From NCBI GenBank assembly GCA_015654825.1, contig JAATGE010000186.1, positions 1 to 5,033 on the forward strand: a DNA stretch of 5,033 nt. Reading direction: 5' to 3'. Under the pieces are notes generated by a model. The model was not told the origin of the DNA and did no database searches. It was given only the letters and a program-made list of their open reading frames with translations. Shown piece by piece: positions 1 to 5,033 of this stretch. Each line of letters begins with the position of its first letter. The first letter of the stretch is position 1. Source of the DNA: Rhodospirillales bacterium (lineage in GTDB: Bacteria; Pseudomonadota; Alphaproteobacteria; Acetobacterales; Acetobacteraceae). The translations under genes were made by a program, and so were the position numbers.

Positions 1-179
1 CTGGACCCCGCTGGGGCCAGTAGGCCCCAGACCGCATTAGCGCTGCGCGGCTTCTCCTTGGCTTCTGGGCGAAGCCTGTAAATGTCATGGATTTTTCTGG
101 CTTCGCCGTTTCCGCTAACGATTCCTTATCCATGGGGTCTGGGGACTTGTCCCCAGCGGGTCCAGGGCAGAAGCCCTGG
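1..179. repeat. Nested inverted-repeat element with several hairpins upstream of tatB
   Basis: This stretch has no credible gene and is built of palindromes. Nested arms pair across it: 1-16 with 151-165 (one extra C on the left), 25-33 with 136-144 (perfect, CCCCAGACC), 35-42 with 113-120 (one mismatch) and 68-76 with 99-107 (perfect, GGCGAAGCC). Compact hairpins compete with the long fold: 11-18/23-30 (8 bp, loop AGTA), 60-65/71-76, 139-146/149-156 (8 bp) and 162-168/173-179 (7 bp CCAGGGC, loop AGAA). None is followed by a T-run, so a classical terminator is unlikely. It resembles dispersed intergenic palindromes of GC-rich alphaproteobacteria. That is inference from memory; copy number cannot be seen here. 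The element may continue left of the window. Confidence 0.7.
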
Positions 180-221
180 CCTTCTTACCACCGCGCCGAG
201 GCGCTATACGGAGCGGGCGCT

Positions 222-227
222 AGGAGG
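222..227 (+). promoter_or_regulatory. Shine-Dalgarno sequence of tatB (AGGAGG, long spacing)
   Basis: AGGAGG is a perfect anti-16S match, but 13 bases separate it from the tatB ATG at 241, longer than the usual 5-9. Between them lies a three-codon frame, ATG CTA AGC TAG (228-239), which ends one base before the tatB start. Its ATG touches the AGGAGG, so it probably cannot be initiated from that site. The tatB start itself is fixed by the protein family. A weak -10-like TATACG at 205-210 lies upstream, with no convincing -35 box. Confidence 0.5.
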
Positions 228-240
228 ATGCTAAGCTAGG

Positions 241-741
241 ATGTTCGACTTTTCGTGGTCCGAGATCATGGTGATCGGCCTGGTGGCGCTGGTGCTGATC
301 GGGCCCAAGGACCTGCCGATCGCCATTCGCGCCATCACCCGGGTGCTGAAGAAGATGCGCCGGATGGCGGGCGAGTTTCAGCACCATGTGGACGACATGA
401 TGCGCGAGGCCGACCTCGGCGACGTGCAATCCACGTTCCGCGACCTGCGCGGCATGAACCTGAAGAGCGCGATTAACACCATGGTGGATCCGGACGGCAG
501 CGTCGGCCGGGCCTTCGCCGACCCGTTCGCCAGCCATCCGGTGCCGCCGGGCAACCCGGCACCGCGCAGCGTGCCGCGACCGGCGGGCCCGGCTCCCGAC
601 TTCATCCCGCCATCCACGGTGCCGCCCCTCGCGGTCGCGGCGGCGCCGGTGCAGCCGGTGCGGGCAGCGCCCGACTTCCTGCCCCCCAATCTCTCTCCGC
701 CGGAGCCGGTTCGGACTACGACCGCTTCGGGCGAGCACTAG
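241..741 (+). CDS. tatB: Sec-independent (twin-arginine) translocase subunit TatB
   Basis: TatB is an inner-membrane protein that forms the twin-arginine signal-peptide receptor with TatC and passes folded substrates to TatA. The 166-residue product has the family's layout. A short N-terminal membrane helix (about 4-20) carries the conserved Glu8. The Gly21-Pro22 hinge follows, then an amphipathic helix (about 23-45) rich in Arg and Lys, then an acidic helical stretch to about residue 100. The C-terminal third is rich in proline and alanine and probably disordered; it repeats the motif APDF(I/L)PP at 118-124 and 143-149. The MFDFSWSE start, with Glu8 in register, supports ATG 241 and distinguishes TatB from TatA. 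tatC follows after 3 bases, so the two are co-transcribed. No tatA is visible upstream; its usual place is taken by the palindromic element. Confidence 0.96.
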   Translation: MFDFSWSEIMVIGLVALVLIGPKDLPIAIRAITRVLKKMRRMAGEFQHHVDDMMREADLGDVQSTFRDLRGMNLKSAINTMVDPDGSVGRAFADPFASHPVPPGNPAPRSVPRPAGPAPDFIPPSTVPPLAVAAAPVQPVRAAPDFLPPNLSPPEPVRTTTASGEH

Positions 742-744
742 AAA

Positions 745-1539
745 ATGGCACCGCTCGACGTGAACGATCCGGGTGCGGATCAGATCGACGACAAGCCGAT
801 GCCGCTGCTCGAGCACCTGGTGGAGCTGCGCCGCCGCCTGCTGTGGTCGTTCGCGGCCTTCGCCGGGTGTTTCGTGCTGTGCTACATTTATTCCAAGCCG
901 ATCTATCAGATACTGGCGGCGCCGCTGGCGCGCGTGCAGGCCTTGAAGGGTGACCAGCCGCGGCTGATCTATACCGAGCTGCACGAAGCATTTATTACGT
1001 ACATTAAAGTCGCGTTGTTCGGCGCCGGGTTCCTGAGCTTTCCCGTGGTTTCCACGCAGATCTGGAAATTCGTCGCGCCCGGCCTGTACCGCAGCGAAAA
1101 GCGGGCGTTCCTGCCGTTCCTGATCGCGACCCCGGTGCTGTTCCTGCTCGGCGCGGCGCTGGCGTATTTCCTCGTCATACCGCTGGCCTGGACGTTTTTC
1201 GCGGGCTTCGAACAGCGCGGCGGCAACGGTACCGCGCAAATCGAACTGCTTCCCAAGGTCAGCGAATATTTGTCCCTCGTCATGAAGCTGATCATGGCGT
1301 TTGGCATCGCGTTCGAAATGCCGGTGCTGTTCAGCCTGTGCGCGCGCGCCGGTCTGCTGACTTCCGCGACGTTGCGGAAATACCGCCGCTACGCCTATGT
1401 CGGCTGCTTCCTGCTGGCGGCCGTGCTGACGCCGCCCGATGCCATCAGCATGTGCAGCCTCGCGGTGCCACTGGTCGGCCTGTACGAAATCTCCGTGCTC
1501 GCCGCCCGGATGGTGGAACCCAAACCGGTAGAAATCTGA
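745..1539 (+). CDS. tatC: Sec-independent (twin-arginine) translocase subunit TatC
   Basis: TatC is the polytopic inner-membrane core of the Tat receptor and directly recognises the twin-arginine signal peptide. The 264-residue product shows six hydrophobic segments at about 34-50, 86-106, 123-147, 176-198, 215-230 and 233-253. Landmark residues of E. coli TatC are present: the N-terminal HLVELR segment with Glu27 and Arg29 (E. coli Glu15 and Arg17), Glu118 in YRSEKR (Glu103), Glu191 in the AFEMP segment (Glu170) and Asp232 in LTPPD (Asp211). The N-terminus carries about 12 more residues than E. coli, common in alphaproteobacteria. No good ribosome site precedes the ATG, which lies 3 bases after the tatB stop, so translational coupling is likely. 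The stop overlaps the serS start by one base. No sign of damage. Confidence 0.97.
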   Translation: MAPLDVNDPGADQIDDKPMPLLEHLVELRRRLLWSFAAFAGCFVLCYIYSKPIYQILAAPLARVQALKGDQPRLIYTELHEAFITYIKVALFGAGFLSFPVVSTQIWKFVAPGLYRSEKRAFLPFLIATPVLFLLGAALAYFLVIPLAWTFFAGFEQRGGNGTAQIELLPKVSEYLSLVMKLIMAFGIAFEMPVLFSLCARAGLLTSATLRKYRRYAYVGCFLLAAVLTPPDAISMCSLAVPLVGLYEISVLAARMVEPKPVEI

Positions 1540-2819
1540 TGCACGACATACGCACTATCCGCGCCGACGGCGCGGGCTTCGACGCGGCCATGGCGCGGCG
1601 CGGGCTAGCCCCCGTGGCAGACGCGATCCTGGCGCTGGACGCCGAGCGGCGCGGCGCCCTGACCGCGCAACAGGAGCGCCAGGCCCGGCGCAACCAGCTT
1701 GCGCGCGAGGTTGGCCAGGGCAAGCGAGCTGGCGCCGACACCGCCGCGCTGGAGGCCGAAGCAACCGCGCTGCGCGGCGAAATGGAAGCGCTGGAGCAGA
1801 CTGCCGCCGGCCTGGACGCAAGATTGCACACGATGCTCGCCGCATTGCCCAATGTGCTCGACGCGGATGTGCCGGACGGCGCCGACGAGACCGCGAACGC
1901 GGAAGTACAGCGGTGGGGCGCGCCGCCGGTGTTCGATTTCGCGCCACGACAGCATTTCGAAATCGGCGAGGCGCTCGGCATGATGGACTTCGCCGCCGCG
2001 GCGAAACTCGCGGGCGCGCGTTTCTCCGTGCTCCGCGGACCGCTTGCCCGCCTGGAACGCGCGCTCGGGCAGTTCATGCTCGACCTGCACACCGGCGAAC
2101 ACGGCTACACCGAGTGCTCCGTGCCCTCGCTGGTCAATGATGCGGCCGTGTTCGGCACCAACCAGTTGCCGAAATTCGCCGAGGACCTGTTCCGCACGAC
2201 CGATGGCAGGTGGCTGATCCCGACCGCGGAGGTGCCGCTGACCAACCTCGCCGCCGGCGAGATCCTGCCGGAAAAATCGCTGCCCTGGCGCCTCACGGCG
2301 CTTACCGACTGTTTTCGGAGCGAGGCGGGGGCCGCCGGCCGCGATACCGCCGGCATGTTGCGGCAGCACCAGTTTCGCAAGGTGGAACTGGTCAGCATCG
2401 CGCACCCGGATGCCAGCGATGCGGAACATGAACGCATGACGCGCTGTGCCGAGCAGGTGCTGGAGCGCCTGGGCGTACCCTACCGGCGCATGCTGCTCTG
2501 CAGCGGCGATACCGGCTTCGGCGCGGCCAAGACGTTCGACATCGAGGTGTGGCTGCCGGGGCAGGGTGCGTTCCGCGAAATCAGCTCGTGCAGCAACACG
2601 CGTGCGTTCCAGGCGCGCCGCATGAACGCACGCTTCCGTGGCGGCCCGGACGGCAAGGCCGTCGCGCCGGTCCACACGTTGAACGGCAGCGGCGTGGCGG
2701 TGGGCCGGGCGCTGATCGCGGTCATCGAGAATTTTCAGACTGCTTCGGGCGGCATCGCGGTGCCGCAGGCGCTGCGCCCCTATTTGGGCGGGCTTTCGGA
2801 AATCGCAGCGCCGGCCTGA
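1539..2819 (+). CDS. serS: Serine--tRNA ligase (seryl-tRNA synthetase)
   Basis: This cytoplasmic class II aminoacyl-tRNA synthetase activates serine with ATP and charges tRNA-Ser, and also tRNA-Sec where present. The 426-residue length is normal (E. coli about 430). Residues about 28-100 form the Ala/Arg/Glu-rich helical hairpin that grips the tRNA long arm. The catalytic domain follows, with the serine-binding TAE motif (229-231), motif 2 around FRSE (259-262, Arg260), the FDIEVWLP segment (333-340), FREISSCSN with Glu347, and motif 3 (TLNGSG to Arg390). The frame is open upstream for 67 more codons, but those overlap tatC in another frame. The ATG at 1539, within TGATG, gives the family-typical N-terminus MHDIR, so I chose it. 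tatC-serS linkage is common in alphaproteobacteria. No separate promoter or strong ribosome site is visible. Confidence 0.97.
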   Translation: MHDIRTIRADGAGFDAAMARRGLAPVADAILALDAERRGALTAQQERQARRNQLAREVGQGKRAGADTAALEAEATALRGEMEALEQTAAGLDARLHTMLAALPNVLDADVPDGADETANAEVQRWGAPPVFDFAPRQHFEIGEALGMMDFAAAAKLAGARFSVLRGPLARLERALGQFMLDLHTGEHGYTECSVPSLVNDAAVFGTNQLPKFAEDLFRTTDGRWLIPTAEVPLTNLAAGEILPEKSLPWRLTALTDCFRSEAGAAGRDTAGMLRQHQFRKVELVSIAHPDASDAEHERMTRCAEQVLERLGVPYRRMLLCSGDTGFGAAKTFDIEVWLPGQGAFREISSCSNTRAFQARRMNARFRGGPDGKAVAPVHTLNGSGVAVGRALIAVIENFQTASGGIAVPQALRPYLGGLSEIAAPA

Positions 2820-2820
2820 C

Positions 2821-2873
2821 GCGGCGCGCCGATCGCCGCCGCGACGGGGTTTCGTAACACGCGCAGATGCGCG
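2821..2873 (+). terminator. Weak GC hairpins after serS, possible transcript end
   Basis: Two short stem-loops follow the serS stop. One pairs GCGGCG (2821-2826) with CGCCGC (2834-2839) over a 7-base loop. The other pairs CGCGC (2860-2864) with GCGCG (2869-2873) over the loop AGAT. Neither is followed by a T-run and both stems are short, so this is at best a weak or factor-assisted end of the tat-serS transcript. In a GC-rich genome such stems also arise by chance. Confidence 0.22.
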
Positions 2874-2931
2874 CGGCATGAGACAACACGCTTTAGGTGA
2901 GACATCGTCCATTGTGAATTGCCGAGCGGCA

Positions 2932-2958
2932 GGAGTTTACCATAAATTTGTATACTCC
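2932..2958. promoter_or_regulatory. 27-base dyad with embedded -10-like box, upstream of the zinc-ribbon gene
   Basis: GGAGTTTAC (2932-2940) and GTATACTCC (2950-2958) are inverted copies with one mismatch in nine, separated by the AT-rich spacer CATAAATTT. TATACT (2951-2956), in the right arm, matches five of six bases of the bacterial -10 consensus. No acceptable -35 box sits 16-18 bases upstream of it. An alternative pair is TTGCCG (2919-2924) and CATAAA (2941-2946) with a 16-base spacer, each matching four of six. The AT-rich island stands out from the GC-rich surroundings and lies 50-75 bases before the next gene, as a promoter with an operator would. No binding protein can be named. Confidence 0.35.
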
Positions 2959-2989
2959 CGAACATGAATAGGTTATAGAAGCGTTAACC

Positions 2990-2994
2990 GGAGG
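2990..2994 (+). promoter_or_regulatory. Shine-Dalgarno sequence (GGAGG) for the TTG-started gene
   Basis: GGAGG is the only strong ribosome site before the gene at 3008. The spacing to TTG 3008 is 13 bases, longer than ideal. A small inverted pair, GGTTA (2971-2975) and TAACC (2985-2989), ends directly before it and could fold the leader without covering the site. No ATG or GTG lies in frame between the upstream stop (2969-2971) and TTG 3008. Confidence 0.45.
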
Positions 2995-3007
2995 CATTTG
3001 GTCAATC

Positions 3008-3754
3008 TTGGCGCGCGCTCTCACCAAATATGGCCCGTCCGCGGACCCGAGATGCGTCCGCTGCGTATCGTGCGGGCAGGCACGGGATCGCGACGGCCAG
3101 CGCTGCCGCGCCTGCCAACGCCGCCATGACCTGAAGGCCTGCCTGGCCTTGATGCTGTGGACCGAGTGCGTCGTGGGCGGCTATTTCGCTCTGCAGCCCC
3201 ACCCATCGGAGGCGCGCACCACCCAGGCAACGCAGCTTGTGGCTGCCTCCGCGGCCGCGCCGCGCCGGAATATCGGCAAGGAAGGCTGGGTCTATGCCGA
3301 CGCCATCGGCCACGGCGCGACGGATATCGTGCGGTTTGCCAAGCTGGCCAGCAACACCCTGGCGGCGGTGTACGGCGACGCGGCCCCAGCGGAAGCCACC
3401 ACCGGCAACCTCGAAATCACCTCCAGCCCGCGCACCGGCAACAGCGTTCTGGTATCGTTCGCGCGACATCTTTCGCATTGCCGCACCGGTGCCTGCCAGG
3501 TTCGCGCGTCGTTCGACCAGACCGATCCGGAATCGTTCCCTGCACAGGATGCTTCCACGGCGCACGCGACGCGGTTGCGGCTGGGCGACGCCAATCGTTT
3601 CGCCCAACGGCTGTCGGTGGCGCATGAGCTGACGCTGTTCGCGTCGCTCGGTAACCGGCGCCAGGTGATCCTGAATTTCTCAGTCGACGGCTACCAGTTG
3701 GCGCTGCGTTCCGTGCGAGTGATGTACGCGGCGCTGCCCGCGTACCGCGGTTGA
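3008..3754 (+). CDS. Uncharacterised membrane protein: N-terminal zinc ribbon, one membrane segment, exported domain
   Basis: I do not recognise a named family. The 248-residue product has three parts. Residues 16-36 hold five cysteines; Cys19-x2-Cys22-x10-Cys33-x2-Cys36 looks like a compact zinc ribbon, with Cys16 as an extra. A basic stretch (RRHDLK) precedes a single hydrophobic segment (about 44-62, interrupted by Glu53), which puts the ribbon in the cytoplasm and the remaining 185 residues in the periplasm by the positive-inside rule. The outer part has a low-complexity linker, then a beta-rich domain with Cys158 and Cys163, which could form a disulfide. It loosely recalls periplasmic domains of the 'C-x(4)-C-x-V-x-x-x-F-D' type found in proteobacterial envelope proteins. 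The only in-frame start that keeps the ribbon is TTG 3008. The gene has its own leader and looks monocistronic. The frame is credible; the function is unknown. Confidence 0.72.
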   Translation: MARALTKYGPSADPRCVRCVSCGQARDRDGQRCRACQRRHDLKACLALMLWTECVVGGYFALQPHPSEARTTQATQLVAASAAAPRRNIGKEGWVYADAIGHGATDIVRFAKLASNTLAAVYGDAAPAEATTGNLEITSSPRTGNSVLVSFARHLSHCRTGACQVRASFDQTDPESFPAQDASTAHATRLRLGDANRFAQRLSVAHELTLFASLGNRRQVILNFSVDGYQLALRSVRVMYAALPAYRG

Positions 3755-3840
3755 AATACGACGTTGGCCCAGTCGCGCTTGAAACGCCTGGAGACGAATC
3801 CCGCGACAATCGAACCAGCAACAATTAACCAAAGTTTTTG

Positions 3841-3868
3841 CTTCTTTTTTCAAAAAGAAGTGCTTTTT
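3841..3868 (+). terminator. AT-rich palindrome with T-tract, possible terminator or repeat
   Basis: CTTCTTTTT (3841-3849) pairs perfectly with AAAAAGAAG (3852-3860) across a two-base loop. Five T residues follow at 3864-3868, and a T-run (3835-3839) also precedes the stem. It lies 87 bases after the stop of the zinc-ribbon gene, so it could end that transcript, although the stem is AT-rich and weak. Together with the preceding ATTAACCAAAG it resembles an intergenic sequence I recall as recurring in Acetobacteraceae. The rest of the 3755-3840 stretch shows no gene and no other clear structure. Confidence 0.45.
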
Positions 3869-3928
3869 CCGGTTCTTTCTTGAATTGGATTTGCGCCTCC
3901 GACCAGTCCGGACGGTGCCCCGTACCAA

Positions 3929-3965
3929 CGGCCCTGATTGCCGGAAGCGCCAGCAATCAGGGCCG
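3929..3965 (-). terminator. 13-bp stem-loop just after the formate dehydrogenase gene
   Basis: CGGCCCTGATTGC (3929-3941) and GCAATCAGGGCCG (3953-3965) form a perfect 13-bp stem with an 11-base loop. It begins five bases beyond the formate dehydrogenase stop codon on the minus strand, the expected place for a terminator or an mRNA 3'-end stabilising hairpin. On the minus strand it is followed only by TTGGT, not a proper U-tract, so intrinsic termination may be inefficient. Because the stem is symmetrical, it could also act on plus-strand read-through from the convergent gene. Confidence 0.6.
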
Positions 3966-3970
3966 TATTG

Positions 3971-5033
3971 TCACGCGACGCTGTAACTATGCGCGCCGGC
4001 ACCTGCGAGCTTGCCGCCCTTCACGATCAGGTACTCGTCGCGAATCGGCCGGCCATCAAAATAGCACTCGAGAATTTCCCGCGTGCCCGCCGCATAACGC
4101 GCCTGCGCCGACAGACTGGTGCCCGAAACATGTGGCGTCATGCCGTTATGCGGCATCGTCCGCCACGGGTGATCCGCGGGTGCCGGCTGCGGATACCAGA
4201 CGTCGCCCGCATAACCGGCAAGCTGGCCACTTTCCAGCGCGGCAACGATGGCGTCGCGATCGACGATCAGGCCGCGCGCGGTGTTCACGATGTAAGCGCC
4301 GCGCTTCATCTTCGAGAGCATGTCGGCATTGAACAGATTAAGCGTTTCCGGATGCAACGGTGCGTTGATCGTGACGACGTCGCAAACCCGCGCCAAATGT
4401 TCGGCGGTGGGATGCCATGTCAGCCCGAGTTCCTGCTCGATCGTATCGGGCAAACGATGGCGGTCGGTGTAATGTAAGCCCACATCGAACGGTTTCAGGC
4501 GCCGCAATACTGCTAGCCCGATGCGCCCGGCCGCGACCGTGCCGACTTGCATGCCCTCGAGATCGTAGGCGCGCTCGACGCAATCGGCGATGTTCCAGCC
4601 GCCGTTGCGGGCCCAGTCATGCGACGGGATATAGTTCCGCACAAGACTCAAAATCATCATGACGACGTGCTCGGACACGCTGATGCTGTTCGAGTAAGTC
4701 ACTTCGGCGACGGTGATGCCGTGCGCGTTCGCTGCTTCCAGGTCGGTATGATCGGAGCCGATCCCGGCGGTGATGATGAGTTTCAATTTCGGCGCTTTCG
4801 CGATGCGCTCGGCCGTCATGTAGGCCGGCCAGAAAGGCTGCGAAATCACAATTTCCGCATCGTGCAGTTCGCGGTCGAGAACTGAGCTCTCCCCCTCCTT
4901 GTCGGACGTTACGACGAGCGTGTGGCCCGCTTTCTCGAGGAAGCGGCGCAGGCCCAGTGCCCCGGTCACGTCGCCCAGCATTTCGCCCGGTGTGAAGTCG
5001 ATGGCCTTTGGCGACGGCGTCGTTTGGCCGCCC
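3971..5033 (-). CDS. fdh: NAD-dependent formate dehydrogenase (5' end outside window)
   Basis: This cytoplasmic enzyme of the D-2-hydroxyacid dehydrogenase superfamily oxidises formate to CO2 and reduces NAD+ to NADH, the last step of C1 oxidation. The frame is open to the window edge and 353 residues are visible; about 32 are missing by comparison with remembered Pseudomonas sp. 101 enzyme. The visible sequence aligns with that enzyme without gaps. Using its numbering, these key residues are present: PFWPAY near 97-102, Asn146, the AAGRIG nucleotide-binding loop, Asp221 in YTDRHR (NAD+ rather than NADP+ preference), Arg284 in NTARG, Gln313 in PQPAP and His332 in MTPHVSG. The C-terminus ends at GAHSYSVA, about 16 residues shorter than the Pseudomonas enzyme. 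Met at 4981 is internal, since homologous sequence (GGQTTPSPKAIDFTPGE) continues upstream of it. The gene converges on the zinc-ribbon gene; its promoter is outside the window. Confidence 0.96.
   Translation of the reverse strand, partial: GGQTTPSPKAIDFTPGEMLGDVTGALGLRRFLEKAGHTLVVTSDKEGESSVLDRELHDAEIVISQPFWPAYMTAERIAKAPKLKLIITAGIGSDHTDLEAANAHGITVAEVTYSNSISVSEHVVMMILSLVRNYIPSHDWARNGGWNIADCVERAYDLEGMQVGTVAAGRIGLAVLRRLKPFDVGLHYTDRHRLPDTIEQELGLTWHPTAEHLARVCDVVTINAPLHPETLNLFNADMLSKMKRGAYIVNTARGLIVDRDAIVAALESGQLAGYAGDVWYPQPAPADHPWRTMPHNGMTPHVSGTSLSAQARYAAGTREILECYFDGRPIRDEYLIVKGGKLAGAGAHSYSVA

Noticed and set aside
1..81. Open frame running in from the left edge, possibly the end of an upstream gene
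   Set aside because: It ends at TAA 79-81 but consists almost wholly of palindrome arms and shows no protein family character. An upstream gene end cannot be fully excluded.
139..179. Hairpins at 139-156 and 162-179 as an intrinsic terminator of an upstream gene
   Set aside because: Stems are strong, but no T-run follows; they fit better as parts of the larger palindromic element.
220..1239. Minus-strand open frame of 339 codons opposite tatB and tatC
   Set aside because: It is rich in Arg, His and Gln with no recognisable domain, as expected from the reverse of GC-rich coding DNA, and it lies opposite two unmistakable tat genes.
1338..1538. N-terminal extension of serS by 67 codons
   Set aside because: The extension overlaps tatC in another frame and is low-complexity Arg/Ala; the family-type N-terminus starts at ATG 1539.
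1605..2912. Minus-strand open frame of 435 codons opposite serS
   Set aside because: It mirrors the serS codon pattern, has no domain signature, and the opposite strand encodes a complete synthetase.
2964..2978. ATG at 2964 as the start of the gene after serS
   Set aside because: It meets a stop after four codons (2976-2978) and is not in frame with the cysteine-containing protein.
3838..4332. Plus-strand frames of 164 and 179 codons opposite formate dehydrogenase
   Set aside because: Both run across the reverse of a clear formate dehydrogenase gene and show no family signature.
4979..4981. Met codon as the start of formate dehydrogenase
   Set aside because: The frame continues upstream with clear formate dehydrogenase sequence, so the true start lies beyond the right edge.

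Overview
The window reads as a GC-rich proteobacterial chromosome, most likely an alphaproteobacterium. The gene order tatB-tatC-serS, the TatB with a proline-rich tail and the TatC sequence all fit that class. The GC-rich palindrome at the left edge and the AT-rich palindrome near 3840 resemble dispersed intergenic elements I associate with Acetobacteraceae, so that family is my best guess. This rests on pattern memory, not on a search.

Layout. Bases 1-180 hold no gene; they carry a nested inverted repeat and several perfect hairpins. A tight plus-strand operon follows: tatB (241-741), tatC (745-1539) and serS (1539-2819). tatB and tatC are 3 bases apart, and tatC and serS overlap by one base (TGATG), so translational coupling is likely. 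A 188-base gap (2820-3007) holds weak hairpins, a candidate -10 box and a 27-base dyad. It leads into an uncharacterised plus-strand gene (3008-3754) that starts with TTG. That gene encodes a short cytoplasmic zinc ribbon, one membrane segment and an exported domain. The 216-base convergent gap (3755-3970) holds an AT-rich palindrome and a 13-bp stem-loop. On the minus strand, from 3971 past the right edge, lies an NAD-dependent formate dehydrogenase; about 32 N-terminal residues lie outside the window.

How the genes relate. TatB and TatC form the substrate-receptor part of the twin-arginine translocase, which exports folded proteins. TatA, the pore-forming partner normally encoded just upstream in alphaproteobacteria, is absent from the 240 visible bases. 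SerS charges tRNA-Ser and sits with tat by conserved synteny rather than by shared function. Formate dehydrogenase oxidises formate to CO2 in the cytoplasm and makes NADH; it has its own orientation and is functionally separate.

I see no mobile-element gene, CRISPR array, tRNA or rRNA. The least explained items are the nested palindrome before tatB, the zinc-ribbon membrane protein and the dyad upstream of it. I found no clear evidence of a new multi-gene system.
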